Assembly: GCA_022843745.1 (NCBI GenBank)
Contig: JALHNB010000066.1
Coordinates: forward strand, 1-35,389
Length of the DNA stretch: 35,389 nt
From: Anaerolineae bacterium
GTDB lineage: Bacteria > Chloroflexota > Anaerolineae > Aggregatilineales > Phototrophicaceae
Direction: 5' to 3'
The position numbers and the translations under genes were made by a program. Below, one piece after another: positions 24,653-32,840 of the stretch; the stretch's first letter is position 1, and every line of letters begins with the position of its first letter. The notes beneath the pieces were generated by a model. That model saw only the letters and a list, made by a program, of their open reading frames with translations. It was not told the DNA's origin and searched no databases.

Positions 24653-24658
24653 TATAAT
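24653..24658 (+). promoter_or_regulatory. Candidate -10 box upstream of MBL-fold gene
   Basis: A perfect TATAAT lies 61 bases before the ATG at 24719. The -35 position (24630-24635, TTCGGT) matches poorly. The rest of the 276-bp gap between the two divergent genes holds a short ACCTGG/CCAGGT hairpin near 24540 and nothing else I can name. Confidence 0.3.
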
Positions 24659-24718
24659 CTTGGGCGAAATAATTACGATCCTGAATAGCGACTTCGTAAA
24701 AATGGAAAGCGAGAAAAT

Positions 24719-25465
24719 ATGAAGCTGACGCAAACGGTGCATGTGGTTGGCGGTGGGCGATTCGGTTTTGGCATTTCCGGCTCGTTGGACTGCCACGTCT
24801 ACCTGCTGAATGCTGGATCGGAATATATTCTGGTTGATCCGGGCTTAGGGCTGGGTGACGATTTTAGCACCGTGCTGGACAATATCCGCGCCGATGGCAT
24901 CGACCCCAAGCGCATTCGCAGAATGATTTTGACTCATTATCACTGCGACCACATTGGCGCAGCGGCAGAAGCCCGTACTCGCCTGGATTGCGAAGTCTTT
25001 TCGTCGAAACTTGCCGCGCCTGTCATCCGAGCCGGGGACGAAAAAGCCGTTTCGCTGGATGTCGCGCGGGCTGTAGGCTTTTATCCGGCGGATTATCACC
25101 TGCCCCCCTGTCCCGTTGATCGCGAATTGGTCGAAAACGACACACTCCAGATCGGTGATTTGACTCTGACAGCGTTTGAAACACCCGGTCACTGCGACGG
25201 ACATCTGAGTTTTCTAGTGTCGGGTGGGGATCGCACGTATCTGCTGGGTGCGGATCTGGTTTTCTGGGGCGGGCGTATCCTGCTGCAAACTATTCACGAC
25301 TGCCGTATCCCCGAATATGCCGAGAGTGTCTTTAAAGTCGAAAAATTGGAATTTGACGCGCTGCTGCCAGGGCATCTGCAAATTTCGCTGCAAGAGGGGA
25401 AACGCCATATTTTACAGGCCGCGCAATCCTTCCGTCAGCTTGGCGTGCCGCCGAATCTGATGTGA
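24719..25465 (+). CDS. MBL-fold metallo-hydrolase
   Basis: A 248-residue cytoplasmic metallo-beta-lactamase-fold protein. The metal motif THYHCDHIGAA supplies H73, H75, D77 and H78. Later ligands are in FETPGHCDGHLSF, the Asp in LLGADLVFW, and the His in LLPGHLQ. The N-terminus MKLTQTVHVVGGGRFGFGIS is somewhat unusual, as glyoxalase II-like members more often start directly with the beta strand. Its GFGIS and LDCHVYLL parts are typical. It may hydrolyse a thioester, lactone or phosphodiester; the sequence does not tell which. It is divergent from the orphan receiver across 276 bp and monocistronic. Confidence 0.87.
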   Translation: MKLTQTVHVVGGGRFGFGISGSLDCHVYLLNAGSEYILVDPGLGLGDDFSTVLDNIRADGIDPKRIRRMILTHYHCDHIGAAAEARTRLDCEVFSSKLAAPVIRAGDEKAVSLDVARAVGFYPADYHLPPCPVDRELVENDTLQIGDLTLTAFETPGHCDGHLSFLVSGGDRTYLLGADLVFWGGRILLQTIHDCRIPEYAESVFKVEKLEFDALLPGHLQISLQEGKRHILQAAQSFRQLGVPPNLM

Positions 25466-25668
25466 GACAGTGGGATAAGGACGAGGTTTGAGGACTGAGG
25501 ACTGAGCGAAACAGTGCTGAGGTTAAAGTGCTGAGTGAAAGACAGGGCAAAAGGCGAAGTATCTTCCTGTAAACCTCTTTCAACTTCGCGTACCTTTGGA
25601 CACTGCGCATCTCGGTGGGGTTGAGTGGGCTTATGCGATTCAACAAAATAAACCGGAGCATGGCTTTC

Positions 25669-25729
25669 GTAGGGGCGCACAGCGGTGCGCCCTTAACATC
25701 CATCAGGGCACGATCCATCGTGCCCCTAC
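25669..25729. repeat. Compound palindrome, family A, two hairpins
   Basis: Outer ends GTAGGGGC and GCCCCTAC enclose two hairpins: GGGCGCAC/GTGCGCCC at the left and GGGCACGAT/ATCGTGCCC at the right, joined by TTAACATCCATCA. The layout, two stem-loops inside matching ends, resembles a small mobile palindrome and differs from a simple terminator. Confidence 0.8.
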
Positions 25730-25810
25730 AAAAACTTCGTCGCGTTATCCCGGTTAATTCTTAAACTGCATCTGTATTCTGTCTCATAATTACGCCTGAA
25801 ACTGGTTCAT

Positions 25811-25835
25811 GTGGGCGCAAGCCTTGCGCCCCTAC
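25811..25835. repeat. Palindromic repeat, family A (GTGGGCGC subtype)
   Basis: GTGGGCGCAAG and CTTGCGCCCCTAC nearly pair. It is preceded by GGTTCAT, as are the units at 32131 and, degraded, at 35256. The shared flank shows that these three copies are one subfamily longer than the palindrome. Confidence 0.75.
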
Positions 25836-25970
25836 GAAAACGGTTCGCGATGACCGATTTGTTTGCGGGACAGAGCAATCAGCCTCCTTAGCGCTGAAAC
25901 GACTAGCCTCTGGCAGCGCTATCGACAATGACTATACACTAGCGACTACAGCCACCATCTGCACAAATAA

Positions 25971-26933
25971 TCAGCCGCTTTGCTTGTCCTCCTGGCGGAA
26001 CAACGCGACAGCCGCGACGATGATCGCCCCTTGAATCAGCCCTTGAATCCACTGGTTGACTTTGAGCGCGACCAGCAGATTACCCGTCAGGCTGAGGAGG
26101 ATCACGCCACCCAAAACGCCGATGACCTTGCCGCGCCCCCCGGACAGGCTGGTTCCGCCTAAAATGACGGCTGTGATGGTATCCAGTTCCAGGCCATCCC
26201 CGATCACCGGGTCACCGATCCCCATCCGGCTTAACCAGAGCAGACCGCAGAGTGCCGCCAAGCCGCTGCACAACATATACACCCCATACCGCACCAGCGG
26301 CACGGAAATGCCTGCCAGATGCGCGACATCGGGATTGCCGCCGACAGCGTAGATATGCCGCCCGAAAACGGTGCGGTTGAGCAGGATGCTCAACAAAATC
26401 ACGATTGCCACAAACAGCACGATAATCGCAAACACAGGGCCGATGCGCTGGTCATAAAACAGCAACATTTCCTTGCTCGATTTTCCGATAGGGGAGGTGG
26501 AAATATTCAGGGCGACACCGCGCAGAATGACATAGGATGCCAGCGTGACGATAAATGGCGCGACGCGCAGGCGGTTAATCAGGAAGGCGTGGATGAAGCC
26601 GACCAACACGCCGAAAGCCAGCGTCAGGACGATTGCCGCGAAGGTATTGTTGGAATCGCCACTCATCAGGATCGCGGACACCAACACCGATACTTTGACA
26701 ACCGAACCTACCGACAGATCAATGCCGCCTGTCAGAATAACGAGCATTTGCCCAAAGGCGGCGACACCCAAAAAGGCCGCTTGCCGCAGCACGTTAAATA
26801 AATTGCGATCCGTGAAAAAGCGCTCGGAACTGGCGGTGCCAATAATAAGCAGGATCACGATCAGGCCATAGACGATCAGGATAGTCGCGTTGCGGCGCAG
26901 TATGGCGCGAGGAGAAAAGGAGGCAGTCGTCAT
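25971..26933 (-). CDS. Sugar ABC transporter permease, RbsC-like (permease 1)
   Basis: A 320-residue permease of the ribose/galactofuranose/AI-2 class (BPD_transp_2). About nine or ten hydrophobic helices are visible, with family blocks ERFFTDRNLFNVLRQAAFLG, FGQMLVILTGGIDLSVGSVV, RTVFGRHIYAVGGNPDVAHL and DTITAVILGGTSLSGGRGK. It overlaps the preceding ATPase gene by four bases (stop and start share ATGA), so the two are translationally coupled and made in fixed ratio. Together with the second permease gene it should form the heterodimeric membrane part. No strong terminator is seen after it. Confidence 0.93.
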   Translation of the reverse strand: MTTASFSPRAILRRNATILIVYGLIVILLIIGTASSERFFTDRNLFNVLRQAAFLGVAAFGQMLVILTGGIDLSVGSVVKVSVLVSAILMSGDSNNTFAAIVLTLAFGVLVGFIHAFLINRLRVAPFIVTLASYVILRGVALNISTSPIGKSSKEMLLFYDQRIGPVFAIIVLFVAIVILLSILLNRTVFGRHIYAVGGNPDVAHLAGISVPLVRYGVYMLCSGLAALCGLLWLSRMGIGDPVIGDGLELDTITAVILGGTSLSGGRGKVIGVLGGVILLSLTGNLLVALKVNQWIQGLIQGAIIVAAVALFRQEDKQSG

Positions 26934-28435
26934 GCGGACATCCCCTCGCGATGGGTCGTGGCAAGCGTAATCACCGCCTGCTCGGAAACCTGTTCCCCGG
27001 CTAATTCTCCGACAATGCGCCCGTCCTGCATCACGAGTATGCGGTCACTCATGCCGAGGACTTCCACCAGTTCCGACGAAATCATCAAAATAGCAACACC
27101 TTTTTCATTGAGTTGGCGCATAAGCTGGTAAATTTCGAATTTCGCGCCCACGTCGATCCCGCGAGTTGGCTCGTCGAGAATAATGACCGAGGGCAGGATT
27201 TGCAGCCATTTCGCCAGGACGACTTTTTGCTGGTTGCCCCCGCTGAGGAATTGGGCTTCCAGTTCCGGCGAGGCCATATTGATGCTCAGGTCGGATTTCG
27301 CCCGTGCGATAACGTCATTTTCCGCCTTCCGATCAACCATTCCCCATCGAGTCAGGCGCTTCAAAATGGGCAGCGTGATATTGTGGCGAATCGACAAGCC
27401 CGTGAATAATCCCTGCTGTTTACGGTCTTCCGGGACGAGCGTCACGCCGTTTTCAATCGCCTGCTGCGGGCCGCGCGGCGCAAACGGAACGCCTTTCAGC
27501 GTGATGTGACCTGTTTGCAGGGCATCGGCGCCGAATATTGCCCGTGCCAATTCAGTGCGCCCGGAGCCGACCATGCCCGCAACGCCGACAATTTCGCCAG
27601 CGTGGAGCGTAAAACTGGCCTGTTTCAGCGTTTGCGTCGAAAGATTTTCGGCGACTAATACGGGATCGCCAATGGCGTGTTTGGATTTGGGGAACACTTC
27701 GTCCAGCGAACGCCCGACCATCATCTCCACCAATCGTGCACGGTTTAATTGCTCAATCGGCGCAGTGCCGACCAGTTCGCCATCCTTCAGCACGGTGACG
27801 TTTTTGGCGATCTGAAACACTTCATCCAGACGATGCGAAATGTAGATGATCGTAACGCCAGCCTGCGTGAGCGTCTCGATAATCTGAAAAAGCTGCTCAA
27901 GCTCCTGTCCAGCCAGGATCGCGCTCGGCTCGTCCATGATGATGAGGTCGGCATTGCGGGACAGCGATTTGGCGATCTCGACCATTTGCTGCCGCGCGAC
28001 GGTCAATTCTCCGGCGGGTGTGCGCGGGTCAATCTGCACGCCCAGCCGTTGCAGCAGCGCGGCGGCTTCGTCCATCATCAATTTTTGCCGGGTGAATCCC
28101 AATGACGTGCGTTGTTCGCGCCCCAAAAAGATGTTCTCGGCGACAGTCATGTGGGGTATGAGCGCCAATTCCTGGTAAATGATGCTGATACCCTTGTCCA
28201 GCGCCAATCGCGTATTCAGGTGGCTGAATGTTTCGCCCTTAAACGTGATCGTCCCGCCGTTGGGCTGCACCGCACCCGCCACAATCTTCATGAGCGTGGA
28301 TTTGCCCGCGCCGTTTTCGCCCACCAGCGCATGAACCTGCCCACGTTGACACGCGAACGATACGTCCTTCAAAACGGGGACACCCGCATAGACTTTGGAG
28401 ATGTGCTGTAATTCGAGAATGGGGTCAATCGTCAT
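26930..28435 (-). CDS. Sugar ABC transporter double ATPase, RbsA/MglA-like
   Basis: A 501-residue protein with two ATPase halves, which powers import from the cytoplasmic side. Half 1: Walker A GENGAGKST (about 39-47), Walker B LIIMDEPSA, with a signature read as LTVARQQMVEIAKSL, degenerate as is usual in RbsA-type proteins. Half 2: the glycine loop is GMVGSGRTEL, also typical, signature LSGGNQQKVVLAKWL, Walker B VIILDEPTRGIDVGAK. Length and order match RbsA/MglA. It lies between the binding-protein gene (180 bp upstream, with two repeats in the spacer) and permease 1, which it overlaps. Confidence 0.94.
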   Translation of the reverse strand: MTIDPILELQHISKVYAGVPVLKDVSFACQRGQVHALVGENGAGKSTLMKIVAGAVQPNGGTITFKGETFSHLNTRLALDKGISIIYQELALIPHMTVAENIFLGREQRTSLGFTRQKLMMDEAAALLQRLGVQIDPRTPAGELTVARQQMVEIAKSLSRNADLIIMDEPSAILAGQELEQLFQIIETLTQAGVTIIYISHRLDEVFQIAKNVTVLKDGELVGTAPIEQLNRARLVEMMVGRSLDEVFPKSKHAIGDPVLVAENLSTQTLKQASFTLHAGEIVGVAGMVGSGRTELARAIFGADALQTGHITLKGVPFAPRGPQQAIENGVTLVPEDRKQQGLFTGLSIRHNITLPILKRLTRWGMVDRKAENDVIARAKSDLSINMASPELEAQFLSGGNQQKVVLAKWLQILPSVIILDEPTRGIDVGAKFEIYQLMRQLNEKGVAILMISSELVEVLGMSDRILVMQDGRIVGELAGEQVSEQAVITLATTHREGMSA

Positions 28436-28457
28436 TCAACAAGACCTGATTGGTAAT

Positions 28458-28486
28458 GTAGGGGCGGGTCTCAGACCCGCCCTTAC
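28458..28486. repeat. Palindromic repeat, family A, in importer operon
   Basis: GTAGGGGCGGGTCT and AGACCCGCCCTTAC pair with one mismatch near the outer end. It lies 22 bp upstream of the ATPase start codon, within the operon spacer, and could influence RNA processing between the binding-protein and ATPase cistrons. Confidence 0.85.
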
Positions 28487-28504
28487 GCAAACGCTATCGA
28501 ATTC

Positions 28505-28602
28505 GAACCTGTTTGAAATTACTGCAACCGCCTCTTATTCCCCCTCTCTCGCTTGCGAAGAGGGGGTAGGGAGTGAGGTTGAGCGAATACTCAAACAGAT
28601 TC
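28505..28602. repeat. C-rich family B element with 12-bp inverted ends
   Basis: The ends GAACCTGTTTGA (28505-28516) and TCAAACAGATTC (28591-28602) match as inverted repeats with one mismatch. Inside, CCCCCTCT pairs with AGAGGGGG around a loop (28540-28566), and GGGAGTGAGG follows. The element sits right after the binding-protein gene. Confidence 0.7.
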
Positions 28603-28615
28603 TAAACGCTTGATG

Positions 28616-29746
28616 CTATTCCGTGACGATAAAGCCGAGTTCTGCCAGCTTTTCTTCCGGGAACAGGATCGGGCCGGAAACGTCATCGCTCCAGGTAGAA
28701 TTGAAATATTCCTCGACCTTTGAGTCGTCGAAATTCTGAGTATTTTCAATGTAATCCTGGAAGTCGATGAAGCGCGGGACGGATTCACCTTGCAAAACCT
28801 GGATGGCGGTGTCAATGCACAACTTCACCATCGCGTTCGGGTACTGCCACGCGGCGAAGCTGATCTCATTTTCAATCGCCTGACGCAGGAAGCCATTGGC
28901 GAATTCGCCACCACCGATGGGGGGAATCTCCACACCCGCGTCCAGATAGGCGCTGACGATACCCTGAGACATCTGTGCACCACCCGACCAGATGCCGTCA
29001 ATTTCGTCGCCATATTGCGACAGCCAGGTTTCCATCAGGGTCTTGCCTTCAGCGGTTGACCATTGACCGGGCTGAGTATCCAGGACGGTGATGCCAGGAT
29101 TGGCGGCAAAAACGGCTTCCGCGCCCGACTGCATAATATCCGAGGTTGAAACGCCGGGGATGCCGGTCATCATGACGACATTGCCTTCGCCGCCGAGTTC
29201 GTCAACCAGCCATTGGGCGAGGTACGCGCCGCTGCCGTAGAGATTTGTGCCGACTTCGGTCACGAAATCATCGGTTTCGACGGTGCTGGCGCACAGGATC
29301 ACGGGTACGCCCTGCGCCATCGCGCGTTCAACGGGCGCTGATAACGCCGCCGCGCCCATCGGCACGAGGATCAGCGCGTCCGGTTCCTGCGCCAGTAAAT
29401 CTTCGACCTGGGGAACCTGCACATCCGCGCTGGCAGTCGCGTCGGCATACAGCAGTTCCGAAATCACATCCGTACCCAATTCTTCGACATACCAGTTGGC
29501 ATGGGCATCAAAAAGTGCCGACCACGCATTGCTCGTGCCTTGCGCGGCGAGGGCGATGCGGTAGGGGCCGTCTTTTTTGAACGCAGTCGTGTCATATTCT
29601 TCGTCCTGCCGAGCCAGCACACTCGTCAAATAGGGCGAAGCGTCGATTTCTTCCTGCGTGTAGGGCGATTCTTCCGCATCCTGCGCAAAGACGACTGCTC
29701 CCAACATCAGCATCGCGAGCAATCCCAACAACATGATCTTCTTCAT
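28616..29746 (-). CDS. Sugar ABC transporter substrate-binding protein, RbsB-like
   Basis: A 376-residue exported binding protein of the periplasmic-binding-protein type 1 (ribose/AI-2/rhamnose) class. Signal peptide MKKIMLLGLLAMLMLGAVVF with cleavage at FAQ; no lipobox cysteine. The mature protein has PYRIALAAQGTSNAWSALFD, then DALILVPMGAAALSAPVERA, GVPVILCAST, GIWSGGAQMSQGIVSAYLDA and the C-terminal hinge QYPNAMVKLCIDTA, all expected. GGAG seven bases before the ATG is a good ribosome binding site. It is larger than RbsB (about 290) owing to an N-terminal extension (ESPYTQEEIDASPYLTSVLA) and C-terminal tail, as in rhamnose- or AI-2-type binding proteins. The ligand is unknown. Confidence 0.92.
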   Translation of the reverse strand: MKKIMLLGLLAMLMLGAVVFAQDAEESPYTQEEIDASPYLTSVLARQDEEYDTTAFKKDGPYRIALAAQGTSNAWSALFDAHANWYVEELGTDVISELLYADATASADVQVPQVEDLLAQEPDALILVPMGAAALSAPVERAMAQGVPVILCASTVETDDFVTEVGTNLYGSGAYLAQWLVDELGGEGNVVMMTGIPGVSTSDIMQSGAEAVFAANPGITVLDTQPGQWSTAEGKTLMETWLSQYGDEIDGIWSGGAQMSQGIVSAYLDAGVEIPPIGGGEFANGFLRQAIENEISFAAWQYPNAMVKLCIDTAIQVLQGESVPRFIDFQDYIENTQNFDDSKVEEYFNSTWSDDVSGPILFPEEKLAELGFIVTE

Positions 29747-29809
29747 TGCAAGTCTCCTATCCTAAAATACCGATATGAATTGGCCCAAGTCCGGAATGGG
29801 CGATTTTCT

Positions 29810-29837
29810 GTAGGGGCGACGCATGCGTCGCCCCTAC
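29810..29837. repeat. Palindromic repeat, family A (perfect 28 bp)
   Basis: Both arms read GTAGGGGCGACGCA, a perfect palindrome without a loop, in the 125-bp spacer between permease 2 and the binding protein. Together with the unit at 28458 it flanks the binding-protein gene, whose mRNA segment would end in stable hairpins on both sides. Confidence 0.9.
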
Positions 29838-29871
29838 AACACCCAACCGTCAGACGTGAACCGGATATACA

Positions 29872-30837
29872 TTATTCGACACGGGCGGCGCTGTACAACG
29901 CTACCGCCACCAGAATAACCAAACCTTTGATGATGAGCTGCACCTGAATATCCAGACCCAGCAAAAGCGCCATCGTGCTCAAGACCTGAATCAGCAGCAC
30001 GCCCGCTATCGTTCCGAGGAGACTGCCACGTCCACCCGCGAAAGAGGTGCCGCCGATCACCGCCGCCGCTATTGAATCCAGATCGAACCCGCTGGCGATG
30101 AAGCGATCAACATAGCCGACATAGCCTGTCAAAATGATGCCGGATGTGACCGCGCACAGGCTGCACAGCACATAAGCCGAAGTCACGAGCCAGTTCACGG
30201 ACAGGCCGGACAGACGCGCCGCGATGGGGTTGCTGCCGACAGCGTAAATGCGCCGTCCATAGGGTGTCAACCGCAGAACGCCAATAAAAATGACGCTCAA
30301 AATGATCCACAGGATCAGCGGGATCGTGATAAACCCGAACGATTGGTTGACAATGCCCAGGCCGTCCGGCACGAATCCGCCCGGTACACCCAGTGTATAC
30401 GCCTGCACCGCGCCCTGAACCAGAATGAGGACACCAAGCGTGGCGACAAACGGCGGCACTTTGCGCTTTGTCACCAGAAAACCATTCGCCAGCCCGACCA
30501 GCCCGCCCAAGCCATAGGCAACGATAAAGGCCGGGATCAGCATTTGATCGTTGCCATTGCTGACCCGCGCGATGACGACAGAAGTCATAAAAATGACACC
30601 CGTCATCGAGAGATCAAGGCCGGACACCAGCAGCACCAGCGTTTGACCGATGGCGACAATGCCCAACTGCGCACCCTGCTTGAAAATGACCTCAAGCGTT
30701 TGCGAACTATAGAGGTTCGGTGTCAAAAATATCCCCGCGACCAGGACGATCCCCAGCGAGACGTAGACACCGTATTGAACGATAAAACGCCGAACCGCGA
30801 TTGTCGTAGACGGCAAGGGCCACATTTCAGCGGACAA
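29872..30837 (-). CDS. Sugar ABC transporter permease, RbsC-like (permease 2)
   Basis: A 321-residue permease of the same class as permease 1. Blocks: GAQLGIVAIGQTLVLLVSGL DLSMTGVIF, RLTPYGRRIYAVGSNPIAA, DLDSIAAAVIGGTSFAGGRG. It is the first gene of the importer operon, ahead of the binding protein, so the order is permease-SBP-ATPase-permease. It begins with TTG; GAGG five bases before supports that start, with an internal ATG 12 bases later as the alternative. Two permeases with one double ATPase and one binding protein recall rhamnose, galactofuranose (Ytf) and AI-2 (Lsr) importers. Confidence 0.92.
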   Translation of the reverse strand: MSAEMWPLPSTTIAVRRFIVQYGVYVSLGIVLVAGIFLTPNLYSSQTLEVIFKQGAQLGIVAIGQTLVLLVSGLDLSMTGVIFMTSVVIARVSNGNDQMLIPAFIVAYGLGGLVGLANGFLVTKRKVPPFVATLGVLILVQGAVQAYTLGVPGGFVPDGLGIVNQSFGFITIPLILWIILSVIFIGVLRLTPYGRRIYAVGSNPIAARLSGLSVNWLVTSAYVLCSLCAVTSGIILTGYVGYVDRFIASGFDLDSIAAAVIGGTSFAGGRGSLLGTIAGVLLIQVLSTMALLLGLDIQVQLIIKGLVILVAVALYSAARVE

Positions 30838-30872
30838 GTTGACCTCGTTGATCCCAAAAGGAGAATGGACTG

Positions 30873-30920
30873 TTGGCTAAGTGCGCAAAATATAACATAA
30901 TCAGCGGTAAATCAACAAAC
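30873..30920. promoter_or_regulatory. Candidate divergent promoters
   Basis: Plus strand: TTGGCT at 30873-30878 and CATAAT at 30896-30901, spacer 17, driving the aminotransferase gene. Minus strand: TATATT (30889-30894) with TTGTTG 18 bases upstream, driving the importer operon. The two overlap, so a single regulator could control both. Sequence matches only. Confidence 0.35.
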
Positions 30921-30940
30921 AAAACGACTATAACCATCGA

Positions 30941-32059
30941 GTGAAAATGATGCGTCCAAAATTAATGATCCCAGGCCCGGTTGAACTCGAAGCGGAAGTG
31001 TTGGCAGAAATGTCGCAGCCACCGCTCGCCCATTACGGCGATTATTGGGTAGAGGTACATAACGAAACGATCTCGTTACTTCAGCAAATATTTGAAACTT
31101 CAGGCAATGTCTATATTTTGCCCGGTTCGGGAAGTCTGGCTGTGGATACCGCTACACATTCCAGCTTTTTTCCCGGCGATACCGTCATTGTCGGGCGCAA
31201 CGGCTGGTTTGGCGAACGGCTGACCGAAGTCATGGTCGCCAACGGCCTGCGCGTGATCCCGGTAGAAAGCCCTCCTAATGAGCCGCTTGACCCGAATGCG
31301 TTCCGTGCCGCTTTGCAGGCGAATCCCAATGTCGCTGGTGTCGCGTTCGTCCAATTGGAAACCTCGACGGCAGTGCTGAATCCGATTCGTGAGATTACGG
31401 CGGTTGTCCATGAAACCCAGCCCAACGCGCTGCTGATGGTCGATGCGGTGACGGGGCTGGCGGCAAGCGAACTCAAAACGCAAGCGTGGGGAATTGACTT
31501 GTGCGTTTCGGCCTCGCAGAAGGCGTTGGGTGCGCCCGCCGGGTTAGGAATCGTCGCGGTCAGCCCACGCGCTTTGGAACGTATTCTGACACGTCCGGAC
31601 CTGCCACGCAGTTGGTATCTCGATCTGAAGCGCTGGCACTGGTTTGTGAAAAATTGGGCGGATTGGCATCCGTTCCCGGTGACGATGCCCACGTCGATTG
31701 TGATGGCGCTGCGGACAGCATTGCATTCGCTGATGCGCGAAGGTGTCGAGGCCAGAATCGCGCGTTATGATCGCATGTCACGCCAACTGCGAGACGGCTT
31801 GCAGGACATGGGGATGCGCTTGTTTGTCGATGAAAGCCTGATGGCTCCCACGATCACCGCTGCCTACTGCCCGGAAGGAACGACCTCAACAGCGATCAAA
31901 AATTATCTGCTGAGTGAACACAATATTCAGATCACAGGCGGATTTGGTGCTTACAAAGAGCAGGTCATTCGGATTGGGCATATGGGCGGCGCGGTTGGCG
32001 AGAAGGACATCGCCCAACTGCTTGTCGGCCTCAACGAGTTTATGCGCCAGCGCGTTTGA
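30941..32059 (+). CDS. Class V aminotransferase (alanine-glyoxylate/serine-pyruvate type)
   Basis: A 372-residue PLP enzyme of the AGXT/PucG branch of fold type I. The start RPKLMIPGPVELEAEVLAEM is diagnostic (the substrate loop PGP), followed by HYGDYW, where family members carry H-x-G-x-x-x and recognise the small acid. VYILPGSGSLAVDT contacts the cofactor phosphate, D168 in LLMVDAVTG binds the pyridine nitrogen, and K194 in SASQKALGAPAG is the Schiff-base lysine. The C-terminal GGFGAYKEQVIRIGHMGG carries the carboxylate-binding Arg. Possible reactions are alanine/serine-glyoxylate or ureidoglycine-glyoxylate transamination. GTG at 30941 and ATGs at 30947 and 30950 are candidate starts. It faces away from the importer operon, so its substrate may come from the imported compound. 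Confidence 0.88.
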   Translation: MKMMRPKLMIPGPVELEAEVLAEMSQPPLAHYGDYWVEVHNETISLLQQIFETSGNVYILPGSGSLAVDTATHSSFFPGDTVIVGRNGWFGERLTEVMVANGLRVIPVESPPNEPLDPNAFRAALQANPNVAGVAFVQLETSTAVLNPIREITAVVHETQPNALLMVDAVTGLAASELKTQAWGIDLCVSASQKALGAPAGLGIVAVSPRALERILTRPDLPRSWYLDLKRWHWFVKNWADWHPFPVTMPTSIVMALRTALHSLMREGVEARIARYDRMSRQLRDGLQDMGMRLFVDESLMAPTITAAYCPEGTTSTAIKNYLLSEHNIQITGGFGAYKEQVIRIGHMGGAVGEKDIAQLLVGLNEFMRQRV

Positions 32060-32130
32060 GAGGCGTAAAACGCCGTTGGCTGAGGCGTGGTGATTAGCGT
32101 GTGTCACAAATGAGTCGGAAATGGGTTCAT

Positions 32131-32156
32131 GTGGGCGCACAGCCGTGCGCCCCTAC
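32131..32156. repeat. Palindromic repeat, family A (GTGGGCGC subtype)
   Basis: GTGGGCGCACAG and CCGTGCGCCCCTAC, preceded by GGGTTCAT as at 25811. Downstream, CGTTACCCGATTAA resembles the flank after the compound palindrome at 25669 (CGTTATCCCGGTTAA), so the repeated unit extends beyond the hairpin. Confidence 0.75.
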
Positions 32157-32230
32157 AAATCCATACGAGGCGTTACCCGATTAAATAGTTGACGTGCATT
32201 TTCAAACCCAACTTTGCTAACCTGTGAATA

Positions 32231-32725
32231 TCAGGCATTCATATACTTCGAAGCCCACTCCACGCCGTCCCACGTCGTCATTTTTTCGGGCGTGATTTTT
32301 ACCAGATAGCGGGGGCGATCCGCGCTGCCTTCCAGATATTCCGGCCCGCGCGGCCCCAGATAGCGCACGGACATGCGCCGCGCGATTTCCAGCCATTCGC
32401 CTTCCATGACCGCTGGGCCAGCGAGAATTTCGGCCTTGCCGCGTATGAGGACGCGGGTGTACGTGCCGCTGTCATTGGCGCAGGAGACGGTCACATTGGC
32501 ATTTGTCGCCAGGTGTTTGACAAAAAGCGTCTTTTCACGCGGGATAATGTACATGGCTTTGCCGTCCCATTCCTCCCACACCGGGGTGATGTAGGGGAAA
32601 CCATCAGAGTCAACAGTAGCGATGCGAGCGACAACCGCGCCATCCAGAAATTCCTGGATTTCTTCGGGTGTCAGGCCGCGCATTTTGCCCATCCATTCAG
32701 GATATTTGCGTTCTTCGGACATCAT
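32231..32725 (-). CDS. Pyridoxamine 5'-phosphate oxidase-family FMN-binding protein
   Basis: A 164-residue protein of the PNPOx-like split-barrel fold. The family start is MRGLTPEEIQEFLDGAVVAR IATVDSDGFPYITPVW, where the Asp-Gly-x-Pro-x-x-x-P block lines the flavin site. MYIIPREKTLFVKHLATNAN VTVSCAND follows the usual strand-helix pattern, and the tail ends PRYLVKITPEKMTTWDGVEW. Such proteins bind FMN or F420 and often act as flavin-dependent reductases; a true vitamin B6 oxidase would have the conserved C-terminal extension, which is not seen. F420-dependent reductases of this fold are frequent in Chloroflexota. Start at 32725 or the next ATG at 32722; GAGG upstream favours the latter. Confidence 0.85.
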   Translation of the reverse strand: MMSEERKYPEWMGKMRGLTPEEIQEFLDGAVVARIATVDSDGFPYITPVWEEWDGKAMYIIPREKTLFVKHLATNANVTVSCANDSGTYTRVLIRGKAEILAGPAVMEGEWLEIARRMSVRYLGPRGPEYLEGSADRPRYLVKITPEKMTTWDGVEWASKYMNA

Positions 32726-32840
32726 GACCTCAATCCGTGTTCATATTTTTCGGTTATTGCCGATGATTATAGAGGATTGTTTCAGCGCGGCAATAAGGCC
32801 AGAAAATCTGAGATCCATTTTCGGTTTGTGCGGGAAGGTA

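Larger units (their letters stand above)
25466..25970. other. 505-bp gene-free region of short repeats
   Basis: No convincing gene is found; frames crossing it cover repeat DNA. Contents are a short direct repeat of TGAGGAC (25489-25506), the compound palindrome at 25669-25729, another palindrome at 25811-25835, and otherwise unassigned sequence. The minus-strand importer operon ends at its right edge, the plus-strand MBL gene at its left edge, so it is a convergent junction where repeats can accumulate. Confidence 0.7.

Noticed and set aside
25489-25506. TGAGGAC tandem copies as a CRISPR or VNTR
   Set aside because: Only about two and a half copies with no spacers.
26319-26801. Antisense frame of 160 codons under permease 1
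   Set aside because: Low-complexity His/Gln/Asp-rich translation typical of the complement of a membrane protein gene.
32064-32076. GGCGTAAAACGCC hairpin after the aminotransferase as a terminator
   Set aside because: Only five base pairs and no run of T follows.
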